Assembly: GCA_016791115.1 (NCBI GenBank)
Contig: JAEUNL010000015.1
Coordinates: 1-56,226 of the forward strand
DNA: 56,226 nucleotides
Source: Rhodocyclaceae bacterium
Lineage (GTDB): Bacteria; Pseudomonadota; Gammaproteobacteria; Burkholderiales; Rhodocyclaceae
Reading direction: 5' to 3'
The position numbers and the translations under genes are program-made. Positions 42,137 through 50,605 of this stretch are shown piece by piece (the stretch's first letter is position 1; each line of letters starts with the position of its first letter). The notes under the pieces are model-generated. The model was given only the letters and a program-made list of their open reading frames with translations. It searched no databases and was not told the DNA's origin.

Positions 42137-43462
42137 TTGAATCCGATCTGGTTACGCACCGCCGCGTGGCTGGGCGCCGCGCTCGCGCCTGCCGGCATCC
42201 TCTGGCTGCTCGCCGGTCCGGCAGCAGCATTCGCGCTGCTGCTCGCCGTGGTACTCGGCTTGCTGGCCCATCATCTGCTGAACGTCGGCCGGCTCGATGC
42301 CTGGCTGCGCGCCCCCCCCGATACTCCGGTACCCGACAGTCGCGGCGTGTGGGCGCATTTGTACTCGGCGCTGCACCGGCGACGCCGGCTGGTCAATGCC
42401 GACCGCCAGCAACTGGCGCAGGATCTGGAACGCCAGCGCGCGGCCACCCAGGCGATGCCGGACGGCGTGGTGATCTTGCGCGATGCCAATCTGATCGAGT
42501 GGATCAACGGGGTTGCCGAGCAGCAGTTCGGTGTCGATGCCGAGCGCGACACCGGCATGCCGCTGGCAAATCTGGTGCGCCACCCGGAGTTCGTCGATCT
42601 CCTTGATCGCGGGGAGTCTGCTGTACCGCTGCTGATGCCGGCGGCCGCGCCGGTCGGCCGCATGCTGTCGGTGCAGCTGATTCCATTTGGCGTCGACCAC
42701 CGCCTGCTGTTGTCGCGCGACGTCACGCATGTCGAACGGCTCGAAACCATGCGGCGCGACTTCGTCGCCAACGTGTCACACGAGATGCGCACACCGCTGA
42801 CGGTGATCCACGGCTATCTTGAAATGCTGGCCGACGATCCGGCATCGATCGGCAGCGAGGAGGGGCAGCGTTTCATCGCCGCCGCGCAGGAGCAGAGCGC
42901 CCGTCTGCAGCGGCTGGTTGCCGACCTGCTGACGCTGTCGTCGCTCGAAACGGGCTCGCCGGTGCCTGCGGAGGAAAGGATCGACGTACAGGTAATGCTG
43001 GAGACGGTTGCGCGCGAAGCGCAGACACTGTCGTGCGGCCATCATAAGGTCGTGGTCGACGCGGGGCCGGCTGCCGCCATCGTCGGCTGCGAGCGCGAGT
43101 TGCACAGCGCGCTCGGCAACCTTGCCAGCAACGCCGTGCGCTACACGCCCGCCGGCGGACGCATCCGCCTGTTCTGGCGGATGGAAGAAGGGCAGGGGCT
43201 GCTCGGCGTTCAGGATGACGGCATAGGCATCGAAGCGCGCCATGTGCCGCGCTTGACCGAGCGCTTCTATCGCGTGGATCGCAGCCGTTCCCGCGAATCG
43301 GGCGGAACCGGGCTCGGGCTGGCCATCGTCAAGCATGTGCTCGAGCGCCACCAGGCGCGGCTCGATGTCGACAGCATGCCGGGCGAGGGCAGCACTTTCA
43401 CGATGCGACTGCCGTCGCGCCGCGTCATGCGCGCCGAGACCCCGCTTCAGACCACTACGTAG
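42137..43462 (+). CDS. phoR: Phosphate regulon sensor histidine kinase PhoR
   Basis: Inner-membrane kinase for PhoB. The 441-residue protein has two hydrophobic N-terminal helices (about 8-45), a PAS-like domain (DGVVILRDANLIEWINGVAE), phosphoacceptor His in FVANVSHEMRTPLTVIHG, N-box NLASNAVRYTP, and GGTGLGLAIVKHVLERH. No periplasmic sensor, as in other PhoR. The best start is TTG 42137; no ATG lies between the phoB stop and conserved sequence. Its last 16 bases overlap the 3' end of the convergent PilZ-like gene. Confidence 0.93.
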   Translation: MNPIWLRTAAWLGAALAPAGILWLLAGPAAAFALLLAVVLGLLAHHLLNVGRLDAWLRAPPDTPVPDSRGVWAHLYSALHRRRRLVNADRQQLAQDLERQRAATQAMPDGVVILRDANLIEWINGVAEQQFGVDAERDTGMPLANLVRHPEFVDLLDRGESAVPLLMPAAAPVGRMLSVQLIPFGVDHRLLLSRDVTHVERLETMRRDFVANVSHEMRTPLTVIHGYLEMLADDPASIGSEEGQRFIAAAQEQSARLQRLVADLLTLSSLETGSPVPAEERIDVQVMLETVAREAQTLSCGHHKVVVDAGPAAAIVGCERELHSALGNLASNAVRYTPAGGRIRLFWRMEEGQGLLGVQDDGIGIEARHVPRLTERFYRVDRSRSRESGGTGLGLAIVKHVLERHQARLDVDSMPGEGSTFTMRLPSRRVMRAETPLQTTT

Positions 43463-45054
43463 GCGACGCGCTCGAAATCGACGCCCTGGAACAACAGGGC
43501 GCCCAGCCGGGCGCGCACCGGGTGGTCGATATACAGCTCCAGCACGCGGTCCTTCTGGTACCAGCCGCGCGGCACGATCAGCGAGTTCGGTTCCTTGAGT
43601 GCTGCGACGGCCGGCAGCACGAAGGCGCGCGAATAGGGGTTCGAGGTACTGCCGACATTCACGCCGACCTGGCGTGCCGCCAGCGTTTCGGGCGTGCCGG
43701 GCAGCAACGCTATGCCGATCATCAGCGCACCGCTCGATTCGTACATCGTCCAGCTTACGTGGCCCAGCAGCATGCACTCGCCGTCGGGCGGGAACACGCC
43801 GACCAGCTGGTTGTTCTCGATGCGGCTGCCCATGCGCGACTCGGCCGATTCATAGCGCAGCCGAAATCCGGCAACCGACTGATTGACCACGTCCCAGGTT
43901 TCGAGTCCGAAACCGATCTGCGCGGCGCGCAACTGCAGCTTTTCGCCGCCCTCGACACGTTCGCCGAAGGTCAGGATGCTGTCCACCTGCGCGCGCGTGT
44001 AATTGCGCGTCGGCTCAGGCTGCACGAACTCCTCGCCGCTGGTGTGGTAATGGATCGCGTCCAGCCCGAGACTCAGTTGCGCCGTGCCGCCGCCGACGCG
44101 GCGCTGGTAGCGGCGCGTCGCCGCAGCATGGCACCAGGGCCGGTACAGTTGCAGCAGCAGGCGTGCGCCTTGCGGCATCACGATGTCGTCACCGAGCCCG
44201 AGGTCGGTCGGCTTCTCGCCCTCGCGCAGCTTCAAGATCAACTGCTGCACGCGCGGCGCCAGCTTCGAGCCGTCGAAGCGGTGCAGGGTGGCGCTGTGCG
44301 CCAGCATGGTCAGCGGACGCAGGCCGTGGTCGAGCATCAAATCCACGCCGTAGCACTTGGATTCCTCGGCCGAACCGGTTGGCGGGACGATGCTCGTTTC
44401 CTGCGCGAACAGCGATGCCCAGCGCAACACCCAGATGAATTCGCGCGGCAGCCGGCTGTACGGGTTCGCCAGGTCCACCAGCAGGATCGTGCTGTACGCA
44501 TCCTGGCAGGATTCCGCCGCATGCAGTTCGTTCAGCGGCTCGACCACGCGCACCGCGGCGATGTTCCATTCCTCGGCGGTTGCGTAATAGCCGTGCAGGT
44601 CGATCCACAGTCCGGGCGGAATCTCGCGCCGGGCGCGGAAGTGCTCGAGGATTGCGCGCCCGGAGTAATGGATGCAGCGCTGGCAAATCAGCGCGAGCCG
44701 GCTCTGGATCGTTGCCAGGTCGCCGCCGCGGTTCGCCACTTCCGAGTACGAGTGGGCCATAGCCTGCAGCAGGGAAACCACTTGCAGCAGCAGATCCTGT
44801 TCCTGCAGGGCCGGCGGCAGGGGCTGGAAAGCGTACCGCCGGGCCAGTTCGCCGGTGACGAAACTCACCGACGGACGCGCCTGCTCGAGCACCTCGAGGT
44901 GCGCCAGCGGCGCCGGCGGCGTTGCGAGCATGCCGCGGATCACGCGCACCAGTACGTCGCGCGCAAGGTCGAGATTGGTCAGCGGAACCGACTGAAGCAG
45001 GTCCAGGCACTGCTTTGGGTCGGCGTAGTCGAACTGCAACTGCGGAAAATCCAT
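43447..45054 (-). CDS. PilZ-like putative cyclic-di-GMP-binding protein (paralogue 1)
   Basis: A 535-residue soluble protein with no signal peptide. Residues about 1-280 are helical and unassigned. From about 280 it has LGLGDDIVMPQGARLLLQLY, an RxxxRR motif (R314-R319), GLDAIHYHTSG, and NQSVAG at 391-396, the NxSxxG form of the second PilZ motif. In standard PilZ domains the two motifs are only a few dozen residues apart; here they are about 75 apart. Ligand binding is inference. It is a paralogue of the next gene upstream (45 bases away), and the window also encodes a GGDEF-EAL enzyme. Confidence 0.68.
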   Translation of the reverse strand: MDFPQLQFDYADPKQCLDLLQSVPLTNLDLARDVLVRVIRGMLATPPAPLAHLEVLEQARPSVSFVTGELARRYAFQPLPPALQEQDLLLQVVSLLQAMAHSYSEVANRGGDLATIQSRLALICQRCIHYSGRAILEHFRARREIPPGLWIDLHGYYATAEEWNIAAVRVVEPLNELHAAESCQDAYSTILLVDLANPYSRLPREFIWVLRWASLFAQETSIVPPTGSAEESKCYGVDLMLDHGLRPLTMLAHSATLHRFDGSKLAPRVQQLILKLREGEKPTDLGLGDDIVMPQGARLLLQLYRPWCHAAATRRYQRRVGGGTAQLSLGLDAIHYHTSGEEFVQPEPTRNYTRAQVDSILTFGERVEGGEKLQLRAAQIGFGLETWDVVNQSVAGFRLRYESAESRMGSRIENNQLVGVFPPDGECMLLGHVSWTMYESSGALMIGIALLPGTPETLAARQVGVNVGSTSNPYSRAFVLPAVAALKEPNSLIVPRGWYQKDRVLELYIDHPVRARLGALLFQGVDFERVAYVVV

Positions 45055-45099
45055 GGAAACCCCGGGGCAACGCGCGTGCGATTCATCCAGCTAGTCGTT

Positions 45100-46689
45100 C
45101 TAGCTCAAGGTCTCGAATAGTACGCGATCGAAATCCAGCCCACGCTGCATTAATGCCGTAAGGCGGACACGGCCCACCGTCGGATTGATCAGCTCGATTT
45201 CCCGTGGCCCGCGGAAGCTGTTGAGCGGCAAGATGATGCTGCCGGGCACCTTGAGCCGCTCGATCTCCGGCAGCACGAAGGCACGCTCGAAGTTCTCGCG
45301 GCCGGCAAGCTCGGCAGTGCGCGCGGTCACGCCGAGCGGGACGCCGGGAATCCACATCACACCCGCCTGCACTTCACCCTGGCCGACGGCCACCAGCCAG
45401 CGCGAGATGGCGAGCAGGAAGCTCTCGTCGCCATGCCCCTTGAGCGCCAGCAACTGGCCCGCGCCAATGCGCCGCTGCGGTGAGCCGGCGTCGCGCGAAA
45501 TGCGCAACCCGCCTGCGCTCTGGTCGAGCAGGCGCCATGTCTCTGGCAGGAAGTCGCGTGCGGCGCGCGATTCCTCTTCGGCGGTTGCCACGCGGCCGAG
45601 CGTGGCGAGTTCGGCGGCGTGCTGGCGCGTCATCGTCGACGTGCTGCCGGGTTCGCGGAACAGCTTGCCGCTGACGTGGTAATGAATTCCCGACAGCCCG
45701 CTGATCAGTTTGACCTCGCCGTGGGCGTCGCGGCGCGGATGCACACGCGGCAGCGAAGTGCGCGTCGTGTGCCGGTAAAGATGCAGCAGCAGATCCTCGG
45801 CCACATCCGCCGAAATGTCATCGCCCAGGTTCAGTTCGGCGGGCGGCACCCCCTCCTTCATTTTCACCAGCCGGCCGCGGATCGAGGTGCGTACCGCGGT
45901 CGTGTCGAGCCAGCGCACATCCGGCGATGGCGAGACGATCACGCCGGCCGGCGCGGAACCGGCCAGGTCGACCGGCAGGGCGGCCGGGTTTTCGTCGGGC
46001 GGAGACTGGCGGTGCACCGTGACCTTGGTGCACCAGCGCGCAATCCAGCGGCGCAGGGCTACCACCTGCCGCTGCGTCAGCTGATAAGGGCTTGCCGCGC
46101 ACAACAGCAACGCCAGCGCGTATGAGGCGGCCGGCGTGGCGCTGCGCGCGACGAGGCGCTGGCCATCGTCCACCTCGGTTTCGGCGCAGCCCAGGCGCTC
46201 CGCCGCCGCATACAGGCGGTGCAGGTTCTGCCAGAAAACGCTGCCGACTTCATGCTGCGCGCGATACGAGTCGTACTGCAACATGGTCGCGATCGCCAGC
46301 GCGCGCTGGCAGATCAGCGCCGCATCGCGCCGGCACTCGGGATTGCCGCCCTCGGCCGCATCGAGGCAGACGCGATAACCGTCGCCAAGCAACTGCCACA
46401 ACGTGCGGCTGGCCTCGAAGGCGGCTTGCTCGTGCGGGGCCAGCGGCAATGCGCGGCCGGTAAACTTTTTCGCACACTCGGTCTGCGCGTAGGCCACGGC
46501 TTCGCGCAGGAACTCGAGCAGTGCCAGACGCATCGCCGGTGCAATCGTGGAATCGCGATTGAGATGCCCGATCTCGGTGGCGAGTGCGGCCTGCAGTTGT
46601 GCGGGATTAGCTTGCGGCTGGCGCGACAGCCAGTGCTTGGCACTCGGCACATCGGAAAACGCCACACCGGGCGCGACGGGAACGCTCAT
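45100..46689 (-). CDS. PilZ-like putative cyclic-di-GMP-binding protein (paralogue 2)
   Basis: A 529-residue paralogue of the neighbouring gene, sharing LNLGDDISADVAEDLLLHLY, GLSGIHYHVSG and the C-terminal FERAFVLPEIERLKVP block. It has RxxxRR at 315-320 and a canonical DQSAGG (DxSxxG) at 389-394, so the PilZ pair is better conserved here than in paralogue 1 and at the same spacing. Start ATG 46689 follows GGGAGG. The N-terminal half is helical and cysteine-containing, of unknown role. Upstream lies a hairpin CCCCGC-TTC-GCGGGG (46768-46782) without a T-run. Confidence 0.7.
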   Translation of the reverse strand: MSVPVAPGVAFSDVPSAKHWLSRQPQANPAQLQAALATEIGHLNRDSTIAPAMRLALLEFLREAVAYAQTECAKKFTGRALPLAPHEQAAFEASRTLWQLLGDGYRVCLDAAEGGNPECRRDAALICQRALAIATMLQYDSYRAQHEVGSVFWQNLHRLYAAAERLGCAETEVDDGQRLVARSATPAASYALALLLCAASPYQLTQRQVVALRRWIARWCTKVTVHRQSPPDENPAALPVDLAGSAPAGVIVSPSPDVRWLDTTAVRTSIRGRLVKMKEGVPPAELNLGDDISADVAEDLLLHLYRHTTRTSLPRVHPRRDAHGEVKLISGLSGIHYHVSGKLFREPGSTSTMTRQHAAELATLGRVATAEEESRAARDFLPETWRLLDQSAGGLRISRDAGSPQRRIGAGQLLALKGHGDESFLLAISRWLVAVGQGEVQAGVMWIPGVPLGVTARTAELAGRENFERAFVLPEIERLKVPGSIILPLNSFRGPREIELINPTVGRVRLTALMQRGLDFDRVLFETLS

Positions 46690-46798
46690 GCGCGTTGCCT
46701 CCCAAGGGTCAAGGTTGGTTCGTTGTCGTAGCGGGTCGTGCGTCCGCAAGGCCGTTTTGTTGTCGATCCCCGCTTCGCGGGGCCCCTCGCCAGGTGGC

Positions 46799-47242
46799 TC
46801 ATACGCCACCCCCCTGTGCTTCCGCCAGCACCTGAACGATGGCGTCGCGCAGGGTTTGGTCCGGGACGGCCGGGCGCGGCGCGGATTTGTCGCGTTCCGG
46901 CACGGCCCAGACCGGCTTGGGAAAATGCCGATCGTCGCGCCAGCGCGGGATGATGTGCCAGTGCAGGTGCGGCACCACGTTGCCAAGGCTCGCGAGGTTG
47001 ATCTTGTCCGGCCGGTAGAGCTTGCGCAGCGACGCCTCGACGGCATTGACTACGCCCATCAAGTGTCGTTGTTCGGTGCCAGTCAGGTCGCTCATCTCGG
47101 CGACGTGGTCGTGCCAGATGACGCGGCAGAAGCCCGGGTAGTCGGCATCGTCCACACGCACCACGCGGCAGGCGCCGTCCTGCCAGACGGGCGTTCCGCC
47201 CGTCTGTTCGCACAGCTCGCAACCTTCGACCCGGTGCGTCAA
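46799..47242 (-). CDS. HIT-family nucleotide hydrolase/transferase
   Basis: Small histidine-triad enzyme, likely acting on nucleotide phosphoramidates or dinucleotides. The 147 residues include CELCEQTGG near the N terminus, RVIWHDHVAEMSDLT, and the HxHxH catalytic motif in VVPHLHWHIIPRW. The start is taken as TTG 47242 because GGGAGA lies six bases upstream and the conserved region begins right after; the only upstream ATG (47329) would overlap the preceding gene and adds unrelated residues. Confidence 0.87.
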   Translation of the reverse strand: MTHRVEGCELCEQTGGTPVWQDGACRVVRVDDADYPGFCRVIWHDHVAEMSDLTGTEQRHLMGVVNAVEASLRKLYRPDKINLASLGNVVPHLHWHIIPRWRDDRHFPKPVWAVPERDKSAPRPAVPDQTLRDAIVQVLAEAQGGGV

Positions 47243-47321
47243 TGCCGTCTCCCGATGCGTTATGAATGGCGAATGATACGCGCCGCCGGCGCCGCCGTCA
47301 GGTCGACCCCGGGCGGCGAAC

Positions 47322-47737
<416 letters not shown>

Positions 47738-47741
<4 letters not shown>

Positions 47742-48277
47742 GGTTTCTTCTTCTTGGCGCCCGTCGGCTGCAGCACGAGGTTGCGTGTCTTCGGGTTGCC
47801 GGCGGTGAGCACGCGGTTGGTGCCGGTGCTCTTCATCACCGGCTCGCCGCCGACCTCGATCTGCGCATTGAGCTGATAGCGCTTCTTGGCCGAAATCGCG
47901 GCCGGATCGTAGGCCACCTTGAAGTCGATCGGCACCTGTTTGCCGGCTGCCTCGATCACCTGTTCGCCGATTACCTTGGCGGGCGTACCGCCCGAAGCCG
48001 CTTCGACGAGCTGGACGCGGATCACCGCCTCGGGCGGCAATGCCTGCCGGGTGCGATAGCTGAGCTTGCCGCCGACACTGGTGGTCAGGGCGGGCGCGGC
48101 TTCGGCGGCCGGCGTGGCGTCGGGCGCGGCCGCCGCGGCAGCGGGCGCGACTTCGGGGCTGGTCGCGGCCGGTGCAGCCGGCGGCGGCGGTGCCGGCTGC
48201 TGCGAGGTTGGCGCCGAGCTGCACCCGACGAGCGCAAGCGCGATGGCGAGTGGGGCGAGGATCTTGATGTTCGGCAT
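47738..48277 (-). CDS. YbaY-type lipoprotein
   Basis: Predicted lipoprotein of 179 residues: signal with lipobox LALVGC (Cys near residue 19), an Ala/Pro-rich linker of about 50 residues, then a YbaY-like domain (GGKLSYRTRQALPPEAVIRV, QLVEAASGG, DFKVAYDPAAISAKKRYQLN). Members are outer- or inner-membrane lipoproteins of unclear role. ATG 48277 follows AGGAGT. Overlaps the YjbQ start, so both are probably one transcription unit with the HIT gene downstream. Confidence 0.85.
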
Positions 48278-48434
48278 GGCGCACTCCTGATGAACGGGGA
48301 ATTCGATTCTGCCATGCAGGACATGGGCTTCGATGTGATGAAATGACGGCACCAACGGCGCCAAACCGCTGCATGTGGCGAACCGTAGCCCTGCGATGCG
48401 CCGCGATCCGATTCGTTGATGGAGGAGGGAAGCC

Positions 48435-49187
48435 ATGATATTTCTGATTACCGGCGCAACCGCGGGCTTCGGCGCGGCAATCACGCGCCGCGCGGTGCGC
48501 GAGGGTGCACGCGTCATCGCTGCCGGGCGGCGCATGGAACGCTTGGTCGCCTTGCGCGACGAACTCGGCAATGCCGTGCTGCCGCTGGAACTCGACGTGA
48601 CCGACCGCGCCATGGTCGAGCACGTGCTCGCCGGCCTGCCGGCCGAGTGGGCGGCGATCGACGTGCTGGTGAACAATGCCGGCCTCGCGCTCGGACTCGA
48701 GCCGGCGCACATGGCCAGCCTCGACGAGTGGGAGACGATGGTCGACACCAATGTGCGCGGCCTGATGACCGTCACGCGCCTGGTGTTGCCCGGCATGGTC
48801 GAACGCAATCGCGGCCACATCCTGAACATGGGCTCGATTGCTGGCGAGTACCCGTATCCCGGCGGCAACGTCTATGGCGCCACCAAGGCCTTCGTGCACC
48901 AGTTGAGCCTCAACCTGCGTGCCGACTTGCTCGGCACGGCCATCCGCGTCACCGACATCGAGCCCGGCCTGTGCGGTGGTACCGAGTTTTCTGCGATCCG
49001 CTTTGGCGGCGACGCGGGCAAGGCCGCCAGCGTCTATGCCGGCACCCAGCCGATCACGCCAGAGGACATCGCCGACACCGTGTGGTGGGTCGTCAGCCGC
49101 CCGGCGCACGTCAACATCAACGTCATCTCGATGATGCCGGTCTGCCAGGCTCCCGGTCCGCTGGCGGTGCATCGCGAGAAAAGCTGA
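48435..49187 (+). CDS. Short-chain dehydrogenase, YdfG-like
   Basis: NAD(P)-dependent oxidoreductase of 250 residues resembling YdfG (3-hydroxy acid/serine dehydrogenase, malonic semialdehyde reductase). It has the nucleotide loop ITGATAGFGAAI, NNAG, the catalytic Ser in MGSIAGEYPYPGG, YGATK with catalytic Tyr/Lys, and the YdfG-like DIEPGLCGGTEFSAIRF. A very strong GGAGGAGGG Shine-Dalgarno sequence precedes the ATG. Divergent from the lipoprotein gene; precise substrate is not shown. Confidence 0.9.
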   Translation: MIFLITGATAGFGAAITRRAVREGARVIAAGRRMERLVALRDELGNAVLPLELDVTDRAMVEHVLAGLPAEWAAIDVLVNNAGLALGLEPAHMASLDEWETMVDTNVRGLMTVTRLVLPGMVERNRGHILNMGSIAGEYPYPGGNVYGATKAFVHQLSLNLRADLLGTAIRVTDIEPGLCGGTEFSAIRFGGDAGKAASVYAGTQPITPEDIADTVWWVVSRPAHVNINVISMMPVCQAPGPLAVHREKS

Positions 49188-49281
49188 AAATCACCGGCCT
49201 GAAAGGCTCGTGGATAGGCAATTGCAGGCCTGGCACCGCCAAATGCCGCACCAGATGTCGCTTTCCACGGCGCATGCCCGG

Positions 49282-49344
49282 AGCGCGCCATCCGGCGCGC
49301 TTTCCAGGGCAGGCACTTGAGGGCGGCGGGTCATCCCGCCGCCC
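49282..49344. terminator. Two consecutive hairpins between convergent genes
   Basis: AGCGCGCC-ATCC-GGCGCGCT (49282-49301) followed by TT, and GGGCGGCGGG-TCAT-CCCGCCGCCC (49321-49344). Both are very stable and lie between the ends of the SDR and PepSY genes, but neither has a long T-run, so termination efficiency is uncertain. Confidence 0.55.
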
Positions 49345-49362
49345 CTGCCACGCTTAACGCCG

Positions 49363-49680
49363 TCAGAACCAGTCGCGCCAGACGCGGCGCACCTCGCCCG
49401 TCTTGGCGTCCACCTTCACGTCCCACTCGCGGCCGTCGGCATCGACGATCTCGAACTCGTAATCCCAGCCCTTGCCGAAATCTCGATCGTCGAGTTCCGC
49501 CTCGACCACCACGCCCGGTTTAGCGGCAAGCGCCTTTTCCGTCGCCTGTTCCAGGCTGATGAAGCCGAGCGACTTGGCGATTGCCTCCGACTTGGCGTGA
49601 TCGTCATCCGCATGGGCGGTGGCGATCAGGCTTGTTGCGGCGACGAGCGTGACGATGCAATTGCGTACGGTGTTCTTCAT
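49363..49680 (-). CDS. PepSY-domain periplasmic protein
   Basis: A 105-residue protein with a signal peptide (CIVTLVAATSLIATAHA) and one PepSY-type domain: ISLEQATEKALAAKPGVVVE, YEFEIVDADGREWDVKVDAK, and TGEVRRVWRDWF. PepSY proteins bind or inhibit proteases or act in envelope sensing. ATG 49680 has AGGAGT upstream. A longer open frame continues upstream only as a shadow of the DUF2799 gene. Confidence 0.87.
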   Translation of the reverse strand: MKNTVRNCIVTLVAATSLIATAHADDDHAKSEAIAKSLGFISLEQATEKALAAKPGVVVEAELDDRDFGKGWDYEFEIVDADGREWDVKVDAKTGEVRRVWRDWF

Positions 49681-49836
49681 GTCGTGACTCCTGTCGTGGG
49701 TTCGTGTGTGCCCACGATAGGCAGCCTGGCTGAAACCAGGCTGAAAACCGGACGAACGGGTTAACCCGTCGCGACCCTTTGCGGCGGGTGCATCACCCGG
49801 GCACAATCGGATGCAATGACCCGCCGGAGCCCGTGC

Positions 49837-50595
49837 ATGCGCAGAATCTTCCTTGCTTTGCCGCTGACACTGCTGCTGGGCGGGTGCGCCAGCATGTTCG
49901 CCGACAAGGCGTGCACCGAAGGCAAGTGGCACGAGGTCGGCTACAAGGACGGATCGGAAGGGCGCAATGCGGTCGAGTACTGGCGCGCGAACTGCGGCGC
50001 GCACAACATTTCGATCGACGCCGCCGCCTACGAGCGCGGCCGGCTGGAGGGCGTGGCGCGCGGCTACTGCACGCCGGACAAGGCATTCGCCGAAGGTCGC
50101 GCCGGGCGTGTGTTCGACGGGCAGTTGTGCGGCGCTCGCGGCGAGCTGCGCAACCGCCACGAGGCCGGGTTGCGCGAATACTGCACGCCGCAGGTGGCCT
50201 ACGAGGCCGGCGGCAAGGCCGCCAAGTATGAGCACGAACGCTGCGGCCGCGCCGCCAACGACTTGAAGCGGTCTTGGCAGGACGGTGTGACCAACGTCTA
50301 TTGCCGGCCGGCGGATGCCTACCGAGCGGGGCGCGAGGACGAGAAATTCCAGCTCTCGCTGTGTCCGCCGCAGAGCGAGAGCGCTTATCGCACCGGCATC
50401 GAGGTCCGGCTGACCAAGAAATCGCTGAGTGACGTGGAAAGCGAGTTGTACGACCAGAAGCGCAAGCGCGACGACAAGCACGCGAAAGACGACGACAAAC
50501 GCTACCGCGATTCACGCATCCGCGACCTCGAACGCGAGCAGCGCCGGCTCAAGGAAAAGCTCGAAACGCTGGAGCGCGTCGCGCGCAATTACTGA
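49837..50595 (+). CDS. DUF2799 lipoprotein
   Basis: Predicted lipoprotein of 252 residues. The signal ends with LLLGGC (Cys near residue 17). The mature part contains repeated modules with Cys spaced by Gly/Tyr-rich stretches (HEVGYKDGSEGR, AYERGRLEGVARGYC, GLREYCTPQVAYEAGG, AYRAGREDEKFQLSLC), as in DUF2799, then a basic coiled coil (RIRDLEREQRRLKEKLETLE). Disulfides are likely. ATG 49837 has GGAG upstream and starts the signal; ATG 49816 would add seven residues. Function unknown. Converges with the oxidoreductase gene. Confidence 0.85.
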   Translation: MRRIFLALPLTLLLGGCASMFADKACTEGKWHEVGYKDGSEGRNAVEYWRANCGAHNISIDAAAYERGRLEGVARGYCTPDKAFAEGRAGRVFDGQLCGARGELRNRHEAGLREYCTPQVAYEAGGKAAKYEHERCGRAANDLKRSWQDGVTNVYCRPADAYRAGREDEKFQLSLCPPQSESAYRTGIEVRLTKKSLSDVESELYDQKRKRDDKHAKDDDKRYRDSRIRDLEREQRRLKEKLETLERVARNY

Positions 50596-50605
50596 AGCGC
50601 CCCGC

